Below are positions 14,201-27,500 of a stretch of 64,000 nt of DNA, piece by piece. The notes below the pieces were generated by a model. The model saw only the letters and a list, made by a program, of their open reading frames with translations. It made no database searches and had not been told where the DNA came from. The DNA is taken from positions 61,135,413-61,199,412 of the forward strand of contig CM023541.1 of assembly GCA_013350335.1 (NCBI GenBank). The letters run 5' to 3'. Position numbers and translations under genes: made by a program. The DNA is from Chimonanthus salicifolius (taxonomy: Eukaryota; Streptophyta; Magnoliopsida; Laurales; Calycanthaceae). How positions within the stretch are numbered: the first letter of the stretch is position 1; the number at the start of each line of letters is the position of its first letter.

Positions 14201-16520
14201 TCTCCAATCAAAAATAAGGAAAAAGACACACACCAGACCTTCTATTAATTAATTCTGATTCTAATTTCAAACTCTAACAGAATCAGCTGTCACTCATATT
14301 ACTAAAGAACTAACAATTTTTTTTTTTTTTTGACAGTAGCATATAATGGACTATTACTAAAGAATTTGATTCTGTCAAAGCAATAAATTGAAAAGATTGC
14401 TTATCATCTATGAAATATTTGTCTCGATTCTAAGTTCTAATATTTATTTAGTGGATTTGTAGTGTATTTCTTTCTTTAGTGTTGAATATCTTAATTGAAA
14501 TGAAATCCAATTTTTTAAAGTAAATCTAGCGATTTTCTCTTTACAAATGTGATCATCTTCATTTTCTTCTTCTTCTTCTAATTAAAGAAGAATACCTAAA
14601 TATCTCATATCAAATGCCCTTTTTAGACTATTTTAAAAGCTTCTAAATTAGCTTTACATAGACATGCCAAATATTTTATCTTTCCTTTTATTCTTTTGAC
14701 AGTTTCAATATGATCTTTAATCCAACAACTTAGATTCTTGTTGATTCCTTCACATATAAAATCTTTCCGTCTTTTGTTAAGTCAACTTCTTAAAAGTTTA
14801 CGCAATTTCTTTATGTTCTTTATTTTATGAGAATTTTTTTCAGCAAACTGTATAACTCTATTAATAAGAGTAATGATCTTATTCTTAATTTCAAATCTTA
14901 AACATTTATTTTTGTTTGAAATAATTTCATTTTTCTTTAATTTAATATTAAATTATAAGTCTTTTAATTTTTTAAGATAGTTATAATGCTTTTCTATATA
15001 TTCTAAAATATTTTGATTATTATCTTTTAGAATTTTGAAGATATTTTTTTAATTCTAAGCAAATCCTATTTTAACATCTGTATTTTATTATCATCTAAAT
15101 TTTATCAAAATTATAATTAGTAAAATGACAAAAGACCCTTCGAACTTAAGAAAGGCATGAAATTAGTAAAATGTAAAATGGAGTTTGATTTTGTCTGTCT
15201 CCACCTACCAACCGAACAAACATTCGCCAGTCATTTCACCCAAACGAAGGCATGGATTGTTGGTGATGTGGCCATGCCTTAAACCAGACTTTAATTAAAT
15301 AGCTGTGGACCGACCCAACCGCCAAAATCAAAATCACTACTCTCAACCGTAAACCTTTTCTTAGGTTCTTCTTTTAAGGAATAGAATAATAGCCCTCCTT
15401 CAACTACTTAATCTTCTCAGTTTTTTATTTATATTTTTAAAATAAGCTAAAAATAAACAACGACCTGATTTTATGATCCTCTCTACTTACTTATTTTTTA
15501 TTTGTACTTACATATGAATCTTGTTCAACTCTTGGTCAAAGTTTTTATTAAAATATTATATTTTAATATAGAACAAAACCATCAAAGCAGCGTTTATTGA
15601 AGTCAAATCAAATTATATCCTTACATATCTCTTCATCTAATGCGGCCCAACATTTTATAATTATTTTTATATCTATTAATCTGTGTGGCCCAAAGATTAA
15701 TAATCATTTCTGAACTGATATCTATAGTTCCATACAGGATCAGATAGGCTTTCTCTGCAAAGGCAGGCCCTAAATATCGTGGGTTACAGGAAAGGATTAG
15801 AAATCAAATCCATGGGGTTCTCTTAATGGATAAGGGCTAAAGGTGTGCCCTGTCAAAGCAGCCATGAAACTGGCCACATGAAAGAAAAGGCATAATGGCT
15901 GTTACATTGAGTTTATAATCTTTCGACAAGAGTGAGGCTCCCAAATAATGGAAAATTTGATGAAAAAAATGGGTTGAGAGGATATTAAAAGATGAGATTT
16001 AGAATTTTGTAGAGAATTGTTTTCAAGTTCAAATTTCTGTTTGACTCCGAATTTTTAAAACAAAGCATTTAGAGACAGCATTAGAAAATACTGCATCATT
16101 TTAGGCATTTAATCCATTAAACTTAATTTTTATAAAAAAAAACATCATCCTAAAAATACTTTTTAAACTCACCAACAGATTAATGTTTAAGTATATAATA
16201 TTAATAAAAACTTGTTGAATCAATTGAGTGGTGATTTAGAAACTTGATGGCTGTGCACCACAGTACTTGGTGGATCTTTTCTAGTCTTTGTCTTGTTTGA
16301 TTGGCGAATTAAAAGCCCACTTTCTTTGGACGACAAAGTCGTTAAAATTTTCAAAATCTAATTATTTTAAATGATTTTTAGTTACTAAAATTCTGTAATA
16401 TTTAAAATATACCTTTATCGATCTAATTTAAATTATTTTTGTTAAAACTATGTAAACAAATAAAAATCTCTCTGACTCTGATCCAAAAGGAGACCGACCA
16501 CCTATAGACATGTGACACCC
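11239..16520. other. Gene-free intergenic DNA
   Basis: About 5 kb without a supportable gene. A SINE remnant lies at 12217-12360 and a short 28-bp tandem duplication (CACTTATATAAACTTATAAACT) near 14128-14180. The segment 13200-15100 is strongly AT-rich. Open frames are all short and unrecognisable. Confidence 0.55.
12217..12360 (-). mobile_element. SINE remnant, second family
   Basis: On the minus strand a B-box-like GGTTCGGATCC is followed by GAGATTAGTGTCACC, AAGATACCCATGTTATAA and an A-rich tail. The same 3' body (AGATTA...AGAYACCYGGGTTATAAAAA) recurs at 39168-39345 on the minus strand and in shortened form at 34400-34452 on the plus strand. Target duplications could not be defined. Confidence 0.5.
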
Positions 16521-18590
16521 GGGCTGCGTTTGGATGGGGGTAAGAGGGGGTAACCCCCCGTTATCCCTTGTTACCCCCATTTGGTAACAAAGGAATAAGG
16601 GTAAAAATTCAAATTTTTATCCCTCTTGTCTCCCTTTTGAATACCCTCATAGGACAAGGAGTATTAAAGAATGAATTCCCCTCCTTACCCTCCCTTTTGC
16701 TAATGAGAATTTTTTTTTTATATTTTATTTATTTATTTATTTTGGTGAGTACTTGGCTTTTATTTTTTTTAAAGCACTCCATTATTTCCATTTGATAAAT
16801 TTCATATCACCAAATAACAAATTATATTTTTTTATGAAGAGATATGAAGAAATTTTTTAATTCATTTATTGAAATTTAAAATAATAATAGTGGTTATTTA
16901 TTTATTTATTTTTTTTTAAGGAAACATTTCCCCTATTTATCCCGTGCCTTCCTCTATTTTTCAATTATATATTATATAATTTTTTGAAACGTATTTGTCA
17001 AAATGTTATATTTTTAAGGGGTGATTCTGTCGAAATTTCGATAGGGTCTCAAAACTCTGAAAATTTTGAGATTCATGGTAATCTCTTTTAGGGTAATTAA
17101 CAATTTATTCTGTTAGAAGATTATTTTAAAAATGTGTCAACATTTTCAACGTGATGCATTTGGGTGAGGGATAAATTTTTATATGGGTTACCCTTGAGTA
17201 GGGGTAAACTGACATATCAACAATTTTATGAGAATTAATAATTTTATTAAATCTATATAATATAAAAATAAAATTTCTGCAATATTTTCAACGTGACGCA
17301 TTTGGGTGAGGGGTAAATTTTTACAGGGGTTACCCTTGAGTAGGGATAATTGTAAGTAGGGGTAAACTGACATATTAACAATTTTATGAGAATTAATAAT
17401 TTTATTAAAACTATATAATATAAAAATAAAATTTCTGCAATATTTTCAAAGTGATGCATTTGGGTGAGGGGTAAATTTTTATAGGGGTTACCCTGAACAG
17501 GGGTAATTGTAAGTAGGGGTAAACTGACATATTAACAATTTTATGAGAATTAATAATTTTATTAAATCTATATAATATAAAAATAAAATTTCTGCAACAT
17601 TTTCAACGTGATGCATTTGAGTGAGGGGTAAATTTTTACAGGGGTTACCTATGAGTAGGGATAATTGTAAGTAGGGGTAAACTGACATATCAACAATTTT
17701 ATGAGAATTAATAATTTTATTAAATCTATATAATATAAAAATAAAATTTCTGCAACATTTTCAACGTGATGCATTTGGATGAGGGGTAAATTTTTATAGG
17801 GGTTACTCTGAACAGGGGTAATTGTAAGTAGGGGTAAACTGACATATTAACAATTTTATGAGAATTAATAATTTTATTAAATCTATATAATATAAAAATA
17901 AAATTTCTGCAACATTTTCAATGTGATGCATTTTAGTGAGGGGTAAATTTTTACACGGGTTACCCTTGGGCAGGAGTAATTGTACGTAGAGGTAAACTGA
18001 CATATTAACAATTTTATGAGAATTAATAATTTTATTAAATCTATATAATATAAAAATAAAATTTCTGGAACATTTTCAAAGTGATGCATTTGGGTGGGGT
18101 AAATTTTTATAAAGGTTACCTTTGAATAGGGGTAAACTGACATATTAACAATTTTATGAGAATTAATATTTTTATTAAATTCATATAATATAAAAATAAT
18201 AATTATAATTTTTATGAAGAGATATTTTTATATTTTTTATTTATTTATTGGGATTTAAAATAGTAATATAAAAAAAATCTTTATTTATTTTTTTAATATT
18301 AGAATGCAAGTGTTGATTTTAAATTATAATTATGAAAAATAATTTATAAAATTTAGATAATTTTATTATAAGTTATATTATTAGAATTTACTTCATGAAT
18401 ATTATTTAATAATTGTATTTTATAAAAAAAATAAAGAAATATTAATATATGTTACCAAATAAGATTTTTTACCCTTAGGGTAAGGTTTTACTTTACTGTA
18501 ATTACTAAATAAGATAAGGGTAATTCTAGTTCAAGGGTTACTCATACTCAAGAGTGTCCCTTACTTAGGGTAACCCCTATAAAAAGCCCG
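16521..18590. mobile_element. GGGTAA-rich composite element enclosing a tandem array
   Basis: The left edge reads CGGGCTGCGTTTGG followed by GGGGGTAA runs. The right edge is the complement of CGGGCTTTTTATAGGGG, also followed by TTACCC runs, so the ends form a short inverted repeat. A ~105-bp AT-rich segment (TATGAAGAGATAT ... ATTTAAAATA.TAATA) at about 16810-16915 recurs in direct orientation at about 18185-18290, flanking the 158-bp array. No target duplication or transposase was found, so the superfamily is unresolved. Confidence 0.4.
17100..18200. repeat. Tandem array of seven ~158-bp units
   Basis: The marker GTGAYGCATTT recurs at 17151, 17293, 17451, 17608, 17766, 17923 and 18081, spacings of 142, 158, 157, 158, 157 and 158. 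Each unit has GTGAGGGGTAAATTTTTA, a GGTTACCCTTGAGTAGGGG-type part, TAAACTGACATATTAACA and an AT-rich tail ATATAATATAAAAATAAAATTTCTG. Units differ by scattered substitutions and small indels. Repeated open frames on the minus strand (17188-18143) come from the repeat and are not genes. Confidence 0.9.
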
Positions 18591-19159
18591 AACCCCTCAC
18601 GATAATTGCACACTATGGCCGTACCCGAAACAAAGTGATGGACGGCCATGATTGAAGAAAAGTACATCCATCTATCTACCCATCGGGTGGCCACTGATTC
18701 GGAAATCCGGTCATTGGAAGAAAAAAACGAATACCATGGTAAAAGGATATGTATCTGGGCATCGGGTAAGTCGGTGGCTACCCGCCACTGATGAGAAAAA
18801 TCCGGTTGTTGGAATTAAAAACGAATACGATGAAGAAGAGGAAATGACTTGCAGTAATGAAAATGAAAAGAAGAGGCATGAGTGACCGACTGTGGACCAG
18901 AGGTAAAACTTTGTCAAGATAAACACAACAAATGATGACAACTACTCGTCAACTCACTTATCCTAAATGCAGCTGTCGTTCCATACTACCCAACTATTAG
19001 TTTCCGTTTTCCTGCCAGTTTTAGTAGTAGAAACTGGAAACTAGAGACAACAAACCGTTGTGCCTCTTCCTCTTCTCCCCACTCTCCCTTCCTCAACTCT
19101 TCCCATTTCTTCTCATTTGTCCGTTTTTTCATTCTTCCAACTCAACCTTCCATCCACCC
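18591..19159 (+). promoter_or_regulatory. Upstream region of the R3-MYB gene
   Basis: About 570 bp separate the end of the GGGTAA-rich element from the R3-MYB start codon. The last 100 bp (from about 19050) are a CT-rich leader, usual for a plant 5' UTR. A TATA-like CTATAAAAAG at 18577-18586 lies in the terminal repeat of the upstream element, about 575 bp before the ATG; using it would need a long leader. The true start of transcription cannot be fixed from sequence. Confidence 0.35.
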
Positions 19160-19345
19160 ATGGATCACAAACGCCGCAGGAAGCAGCCCAACATCTCCAC
19201 CTGCGACTCCGAAGGTCGGTTCTCTCTCTCTCTCAAAACATTTTAGGATTTTGTTAAAATACAAGTCCCCTGTTAAGAGATTGAATCTGTTTGGAGTTTC
19301 AGTCTATAATTCTTCTAAAGTGTCTATATACTATCACAGATTTAT

Positions 19346-19392
<47 letters not shown>

Positions 19393-22285
19393 CAGTACTT
19401 TCAATTGCCTTTCAGTCAGTTTCTTCTATCAATGAAAGATCTCACATGGTTTGCTCGACTTCTCACTTGCAGAGGTGAGCAGCATTGAATGGGAGTTCAT
19501 TAACATGACAGAGCAAGAAGAAGATCTTATTTATAGGATGTACAGGCTCGTCGGAGACAGGTAAGGTCGTTGCCCTTTTTTACTTTCGTTTAGTCTGCTC
19601 TTGCTATCTGAATTCAAATAGTAATTCATCTGGTCATAGCCACACAATTAATGAAGAAAAGGGTTCAATCAGTTGTACTGTCATTACCAAATCAGCGACT
19701 AAGTACGGCTTCTAGTTGTCTTGAGTGGGATTTAAGTAAATGATTTTTAAATACTAGTATAGTAGTCTAGTACACTGTTAAGGCACAGGTCCACATCTTT
19801 CTACTGTTTTACACTTGGGTGATTTTTCTATTATCTTTTAGATTGTGGTTTCTGTACTTTGGCATCGTCTGTATTCCAGGTTGTGGGGACATTTCAAAAC
19901 AGACGACCTGTATGTGTAAGATACACACCTTAATATTCCAGTCATACACTTCATTTTTATGTATAATTCATGTTCTTAATGTATTAATTATATGTTCCTA
20001 CAGTTTCCATACCGTCTCCAGACATCATACGCTTACACTACCTAGACCAAGCAAAAATGCCCTTCATTCCCCTTCTCAGTTTGGAAATTGAGTTGTCAAA
20101 AAATGATCAATGTTAAAGTTGGAGAGTGACACTCTGCTCTTTTCCTCAATTTAAAGATGGAAACATGAATTCGACCCATCTCTACAGTGTACTCATAATA
20201 CCATGAGAAAATACATAAATATAACTCATCTTTAAATTTTAACTTTTAAAAAGAGGAAATTTCGGTACTTATGTTGATAAGTTGGGAACTCACCGTAGAG
20301 AGATCACGTGTTAAGGGGGGCTTTTGGCTACCAACCGAGATTGAGGCATTTGGTTTGGGCGAAGAGGTGGACAGTTGAAAATGGCAGGGAATGGGAAGCT
20401 TGCAGATGAGATGGTCACGAGGAATTTGTAGGGTTCTCCATGCCCCAATACAAGTGTCCATTTCATTTTGGATCCCTTGTTTTCTGTGCATTTGGATCTG
20501 CAGAGGATGATCTAAGCCATTCAAGCATTGAAGTGTGGGCTCAATGGATGGACGCTGGATGTCTCAAATGTGAAAACTTGGAATGCTCCAACGGTCATCT
20601 CGAATACAAACTTGTGAAAATAACAATTTGAATTTATTATTATATTATTAGAGCTGTTTATACTTTTTATCTTTTAAATATTATCAGTTTGATAAATTAC
20701 AATTGGTTTAAATAATAAGCCAGCCTTTCGTATACTCAGGTTTAAAGATTTGGGTCATGTATTTTTGAATAGTTTGTTATGAAAAATATTAGATCATTTT
20801 AATATTTAACTTGTTGACGTTAAAATAAAATCATTGGACAGATATTCTACTTATGATGTTCTATTTATTTATTAGAATGCACTACTGAAATTAAATAAAG
20901 TTGAATTCTAAATCTAAAAGAGAGAGAAAATTTGAAACAATTTAGATTTATCATCAAATGAGTCTTATAATATAATGCACAGAGTCTTCAAAATATATGG
21001 TGCACCCATGTTAAGCACTTGTATATACTCACACCACAACTGTAGACACTTCTAAATAGTCTCATTGTTATACTCTAATTATTATATTTACTTTAATATA
21101 TTTTTTAAAGTATTTTTAAGATGATTAAAATATTACAACACTTTAACTCCTTCTTAAACTTAGTTCAAATATCAAAATATTTGTCATCTAAATATTTAGA
21201 GTGAAACATTTTCACACATTATTTTTATTTAAATTAAACAGTAATTTTATTTTATTAAATATGGTATTTTACCCCCTTAATCCAATTATTTTTCTGGTTA
21301 CTGTCCGACACGTTATGTGGGACACCCATGTCACTTAGATCCTAAGTAAAGCTCATGAACCTAAGTAGAAAAAGTAGCCAAAACTGCTGTTTTGCAGGCG
21401 TGATGGGATGTTCAGATCAGAAGATGCTGACTACCAACGCTGACACCGTGAATCACGAGACTCTCCGTATTCATTATTAACTTGACTTTACAAAATTAAC
21501 TTTAGGTCGAGTTCTTGAAGTTGTTTGGCAAAGGTCAATTTCCATGAAAACAAACTAAAGTCTCATGAAATAAGGGGAAAGAAACAAATGACATATCTTT
21601 TGGGTCTGGGTCTCTTTAGAGTTTGGACTTTACTTTTAATGAACAAATGACATATCTTTTAGCCAACCGGCTTTATTATAAATTGGTGGTATACTGGTAT
21701 GTAGATTTACATTCTTATAAAAAAGAACTATCATTCCCAATCACTTTGCTGTTAGTATCAAATCAAAATCCTAATTACTTTGGTGCTAACATTAAAATGA
21801 ATAAAAAATGTAATATTTATTTTGATAGTCTAATTTATAACTTAAAATCGGATGAATAATAAAAATTGAATAGTCCATCTTTTATTATGTTCTGAAATCA
21901 CAATGTGACCTTTCAATGACGAGAAACTCAAATGACTGACTTCAGACCTGACATAACGTAGGTAAGGTTGGTCGGGTTTTAGATTCGGTTACAGATGTGA
22001 CCTAAAGCTGCATTTCTTGTTCATGAGGGTTTATCTACTATCATAATTAGTCCGAAGCATGAGCTCTTACCTTTTCTTTTCTTTTTTTCTTTTCTTCTTT
22101 TTTAGATGAAGCTTGAGCTTTTTATTTTTTTAATTGTTCAATTCAAAGTGAACGCGTTTTTCAGGTGGCCTTTGATAGCGGGTCGGATCCCTGGTCGAAA
22201 ACCTGAGGAAATAGAGAGATTTTGGATAATGAGACATGGAGAAGGATTTGCTGCAAAAAGGGAAGCTCAAATGCATCATGACTGA
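19160..22285 (+). CDS. CPC: R3-MYB repressor, CPC/TRY/ETC class (three exons, 87 aa)
   Basis: Exons 19160-19214, 19473-19560 and 22165-22285 (stop included) join in frame with GT..AG introns to give 87 residues. The protein is a lone R3 MYB repeat (W25, W49 and W68) with almost no flanking sequence and no repression tail. Residues 36-55 match exactly the bHLH-binding signature [DE]Lx2[RK]x3Lx6Lx3R (D36, L37, R40, L44, L51, R55). W68 and M70 match the W-x-M pair needed for cell-to-cell movement of Arabidopsis CPC. Members compete with R2R3-MYBs for GL3/EGL3-type bHLH partners in the nucleus, favouring root-hair fate and suppressing trichomes. Length lies between ETC1 and CPC, so the exact orthologue is unsettled. 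Intron 1 has a (CT)n tract; intron 2 is 2.6 kb. Downstream it converges on the xylosyltransferase gene. Confidence 0.93.
19350..19389. repeat. (CT)n microsatellite in R3-MYB intron 1
   Basis: An uninterrupted CT dinucleotide run of about 40 bp between exons 1 and 2 of the R3-MYB gene. Confidence 0.9.
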
Positions 22286-24513
22286 CTGAGATGCCATTGA
22301 TGTGTTTCTTTGGTGTTTGAGGTCTTTTTTTTTTTCGTGTTTTCCATTAATCTCTTAAGTCTGGCAAGATGGCAAGATGGGTCAGTCGGGCTGGATCTTG
22401 AACTAATTGGGCTAAGATTTTGGACCAGTTCAAGTGAGGTTTTTCCCTTGTCGAGGCTCAGCTGATTGACAACCTCGCACCCATCAATTCTTGTTTGGCT
22501 TTTGATGGTCCATGGACCATTGAAGCTGTCCTTTTTAACCTCTCTTGAGCTCTGCCTATTGTTTTTCTCCATTTCGATGGGTTGTAACTTGTACATCTTG
22601 TACTCTTGTAGTCTTGTGGGCTTTGAAAAAAATGTTATTCTCTTTCTCTCTGCAATTGAATTAGACGTGAATTTTTTAAATAACAATCACATGCAAGATG
22701 TATAGTTACAATTTATGGGCCATAGGTTGCCATTTTGTAACCCATCAGATGAGCAGTCCACATTTACTGAGCCAACAGTCGAAAGTGAAATGTAGTGAGG
22801 CCCTTTAGGGCTTTAGGCCTCGAAAGGGAAATGACGTGGACCCATTAGGCTTTGTTTTAAGGTACCAATGATATCATTCAACGTACAAGAAAATAAATAG
22901 GTAGAAAACAAGAAAATAGCAATGGTTATGTTGAGAGGGTCAGATACTAGATTCGCTAACTTTTTAAAGAGTTGGGACTTGAGAGGACCAACCTTCTTAA
23001 ATTCAAATAGCCAACGAACACAAGCATGTCTACTCTGGAAATGGTAAATTTATAAGCTTTCACATGATTGCATTGAGCTGGAGAAATGAAAGGGTTTTGA
23101 GCAATGAAATATGGCCCAGCAGTTAATTTGCGCGACAGAGACAATTGTGCACAACTGCAGACTGCTAACCAAGCAACCTTCACGACTTCCAGAGGCATCC
23201 AATTTTTAATACAATTGCAGTCTTTTATTATATTTAGGAAATTTGTTTAAATTTATTTATTTTTGAAATATTTTTCTATATGATATAACGTCACAAAAAT
23301 TGATTACTGCATCATGAAAATAATTTTTTTAATTTAAAAAGACTTTGAAATCAGTGTTCACTAATCTGATTAGTGATCTTTTTAAATTAAAAAAAAAAAA
23401 AATCTTCAGACTTGATAATCAAATTTTGTGACCTTATATCAGATGAATAAAATATATTTTAATTTTTTTTTTTTTTAAATTTAAGTATACTTGGCATGCT
23501 ATGATTTCAGTCATTTTAACGCAAAGAACAATAATTCCGATAAAGATAATTTGAGTCGTAAATGGTAATCCATTCCAACTGTCAGTGTGAGCACCAATTC
23601 TTCATTACAAATTCGTGGAACGGTGCCCAAAAGATACATTACTAAAACATCCCATCTAAATTAATTCTTGAGATTTTTAAAGATTCAAATGATGATGCGA
23701 TATATTTTGATTGACTTACACATTGTTTTATGTTTGCAAAACACGAAATCATCATCTCATCTATTGTCATAGTTTTAATATCATCATATATTTCGTATCA
23801 GCTGGTCCATGTCAGTTTTTCATATTTTCACACAAGGGTAATATCAGCCCCTTGTGTCACCTCCTATCAATTGTGGATCATACATATATCCAAACAACAA
23901 TATGAGACAGCTCATAGTTTTTTTTTTCAATTCTTAGACTGCTGGCTGACATGCTGACACATCTTTATATCTAAGGATGGCATCTGATATTTAAACTGCC
24001 TAATAATGTTTTTGTCATTGAATTTATTGCTTAACAAAAATTCATCATACTGCATGATAAACAGGACAATATGTGAAGAAGCATGGGGGGCTCCAAATCA
24101 ACATCTCTAAAAAATTTGTTTGAATATTAAAGTACATTAGTCTGTAAGTGAAACACTAATAGCCACTGAAAAATACAACAATGAAGATGTGAATCTGGCA
24201 AAGAAGCTATGAAATAAATCCCATCAATATCACTCAATAGAAGAAATACACTCCATCATTACATCAAACAAATAAGGAAGAGATCAGACTTGTGGGGCAA
24301 AATGGCTCACATTTGAGCAAATGGAATATATTCAGCCATTGTATAACAGGTGCGCTGCCATGAAGCACAAGAGTAACAGCCCGAAGAAATAACTCAGATT
24401 TTTGGGCTACTGATCTCAAACGGAAACAAAAAGAGGGGATGGGGTGTCAAGAGACTGTTGGTCCCAGGTGTGGTACTTGGTTGTGCAATCAAACAAGAGA
24501 TAGTGCTGTCTAT
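22286..24513. other. Convergent intergenic region between the R3-MYB and xylosyltransferase genes
   Basis: Should contain the 3' UTRs of both genes. The first ~420 bp after the R3-MYB stop are less AT-rich and end in a T-rich strand, consistent with its 3' UTR. A 136-codon open frame on the opposite strand (22276-22686) shows no recognisable domain and overlaps the stop codon region. 23200-23700 is AT-rich. No other gene is seen. Confidence 0.5.
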
Positions 24514-27500
24514 CTATATTCTGCCAAGGGGCGATTCCTTAACATGATCATCCAGCAACCAGAGCCCAAAATCATGGAAGCGCTTAATCTTCTTTTCAAA
24601 ACCAGTGATGTAATTATTGTGTATGATGACGTGCAAAACTTTGGTTTCCTGCACCCATGTCTGATTTTTGAAGTACAATCCCCCGGATGGGAATGCCGCC
24701 TGCGGTAGCAGATACATATCCACCTGCAATATCAAGTCATACATTCAAGATTCAACCACAATGCTTCAAAATGCAATGCACTTATCCAAAATCTAACACA
24801 AGTATACAGATGACTCTGTAATCAACATAAATCTAGTTATTCTTTTCCCTAATCCTAACTTCTGTCACATAATTAAGCACATGAATTTGGGCAGCCAGAT
24901 TTAATAATTGCAATTTAACAGAAATAGGGAGACATTCTGGGTGCTTCCTGTCTCTCTAATCACTAATGCCTTTGTACAAAATGTTATTTATTCCCAATAA
25001 TTATCTTCAAGTGGAAGTACTCATCAGGTTAAAAATCACAATTGAAGTAAATAATAATGCACCCCTTGCTCTTTTACTTTGAACAATCAGAATAAGCATA
25101 TAGCATCACTCTTAAATGATTAGATCACTAAATTCTATGGTTGGAATTCACCATTTGCACCTGCCTTTTGGGCCGTTTATACATTTTTCAGCTCATGGAA
25201 AGTGAAGAGTACAAAGAATGAGAGTCTTTCCTCTTCTTGCATGGAACTAGGTTTCTTTCCTAAGAGCATAGAATGTGCTGCATTATCCTCTTCTTCCAAG
25301 GAATCCATTTTCTATGGAGAGGAAAATTTAATGAGAAAAAGAGGGAGACTTCGCTTAGTGAGACATCATCTCTTTCATTTTTATGTGAAAATAAGAATTT
25401 TCGTTTTTATGACGGAGAACCCCAAGCCCCCATTTCCCGAGTACGAGTGCGTTGGGAACTCCAGATGTTAATGTGAAGATAAGATTTTTGACGCAAAAAA
25501 CATAAGCATTGGGTTTTCAAAGTCCAACACGATGCTGGATCTTATGGCATGTGTTGGATAACATGGATTGCAAATAAAAATTATTTTTCTTGTGGAATTG
25601 ACAACCTCTATAGGAACTTGATCAGGAATCCATTTTTAGGACGAAACAAAGAAACAAGATTTTTGTTTCAATTCATTATCGCCATGATCATTGGGGGTGG
25701 CAATTTTTTACTCGACTCGTGAACCCGCGCGACCCAACCTGAAAAGACCAAATTTCGGTCATGCCTTTCTTAAAAAAAATTAAATTTAACCCAATCTAAC
25801 CTGACCTGACTTGAATTAAAATTAAAATTTAAATAATTTATTCATTTTTTACTTATTAGTTTTAACCTGTCTACTCCACCAAGTTAAAAACTCTTAGCTT
25901 ATTGTCAATTTTCCATAGTCCAATGTGATCACATGAAAAGGAAGCTCCTTTTTTCAAAAGATGAAAAGGAAGCCCTTTTATCTTTCATTTTCTATTAAAA
26001 ATAATTCTCATTTTTCTAATTAAAAAATTATTTAATTACAGGTCGGGTTGGGTTGGCTCTGGTCAAACAGAATATCTGTTACTACCTATAGTCAACTCAA
26101 CCCAACCCTACCCGACCATTGCCACCCCTAATAATTATCATTGCAAACTTCCCCCATCTATTTGGAATTAGCTTTCTATTCATACTTGTCAATTCATCGT
26201 GCCAATCATTTTGCTCTATAATGTTTCCAGATATTAGAATCTATCATGTTACTTTTCAAAGAAAATCTATCATGTTATGGCACTTAATTGGATTTCAGAT
26301 TCTAATAGTTTTGTGGCTTTGAACGGTTTTTAGTTTTGACCAGATCCTCCTCCCTAGTCTTGAAACCGCTATACTAGCACTCCCTAAATCCTGACTTTAA
26401 CCTGATGCAAAACCAGTTGAATCAAAAGCATTTCTCCAAATTTCTAGCATATCACTTTTCTTGCTTTCTTTTGAAACTATTTAGCAGCACATTCATCTAC
26501 AAACAACATACACTAATGAACTTCAGAGTGCGCCTTTTCTATTTGCATGCCAAGGCTTGAAAACATGGCCAAATGCATTCATAGATTTTAACATTAGGAT
26601 CACAAGTTGAGCACCAGAAGCTCAAAGCATACCTTTTGGTGCAATTTATGTCCATTAGGAAATGCATCTTATCTAAACCCAAATCCAACTGGAAATGCAA
26701 ATGTTTCTTCAAGCAATAATCGCACTGTTTGCCTTTTCATACATATTTGTAAAATACTGATATATCCATTAGGAATGCATTACTTTCTTCAAATTTCATC
26801 AAATTAACTGCTGCAACATTTTATCATGGGCTTTCTCCAAATCAATAAACCACGTGCAAAATTTTCCTCTCTCACTACTAAATTTGTCACAAGCAATTAC
26901 AACATGATAATTGCTTCCATCACGAATCTACCTAGTATAAACCCAAAATCCTTCTCACAAAAATTGATTAGTGTCTTCGGCATTGCTCCTGTTATCTCAA
27001 TAATCATATGTATAACAGCTCATTAGTTTCCAAAATTCTAAATTTACTTCTATTTTACAGAAATGGACCACATATTTCTGATCACATATTTCTATAGGTA
27101 AGCTATCTGGCTCTAGTGTTCTCATTTTCCTCATCTTTGTTTTTCTCTACTTTTACAATTAGTACATATAAAGAAACGTAACCAGAAACCTGGAAGGCTG
27201 GAAGTGGCAACCATGAGTAGTAATATCTAACTGGAAACACTTCCATGTATTATTGTGAAATCAACATGGCTGCACCTTTGACATGTTAAGCCAGAGTAAC
27301 TGATATTATATGTATGAATTATGGAATAATTAGTACTAGATATTCTAACAACTAACTGTGATTAATCTACAAGCACAGAAGAACACACCTGACCCACAGT
27401 TTTGTTTAAAGCCCAATTGAAAGCAGGTTGGTCATTTGATTTTCTTTTCTTAGACCACGGCTGAACTTGAAGTTCCTCAATCCACTTCTTCATCACAAGT

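Noticed and set aside
17188..18143. Several similar 60-86 codon open frames on the minus strand
   Set aside because: They are the same AT-rich reading of each 158-bp tandem unit and overlap each other; no domain or start context.
16521..18590. GGGTAA/TTACCC runs resembling telomere repeats
   Set aside because: Plant telomere repeat is TTTAGGG; these runs are irregular and part of the element ends and tandem unit.
20246..20640. Coding-like patch in R3-MYB intron 2
   Set aside because: Balanced composition and a 92-codon frame, but no recognisable product or splice-compatible role; left as intron.
22276..22686. 136-codon minus-strand open frame
   Set aside because: Overlaps the R3-MYB terminal exon on the opposite strand, has no recognisable domain, and is best explained as the 3' region of that gene.
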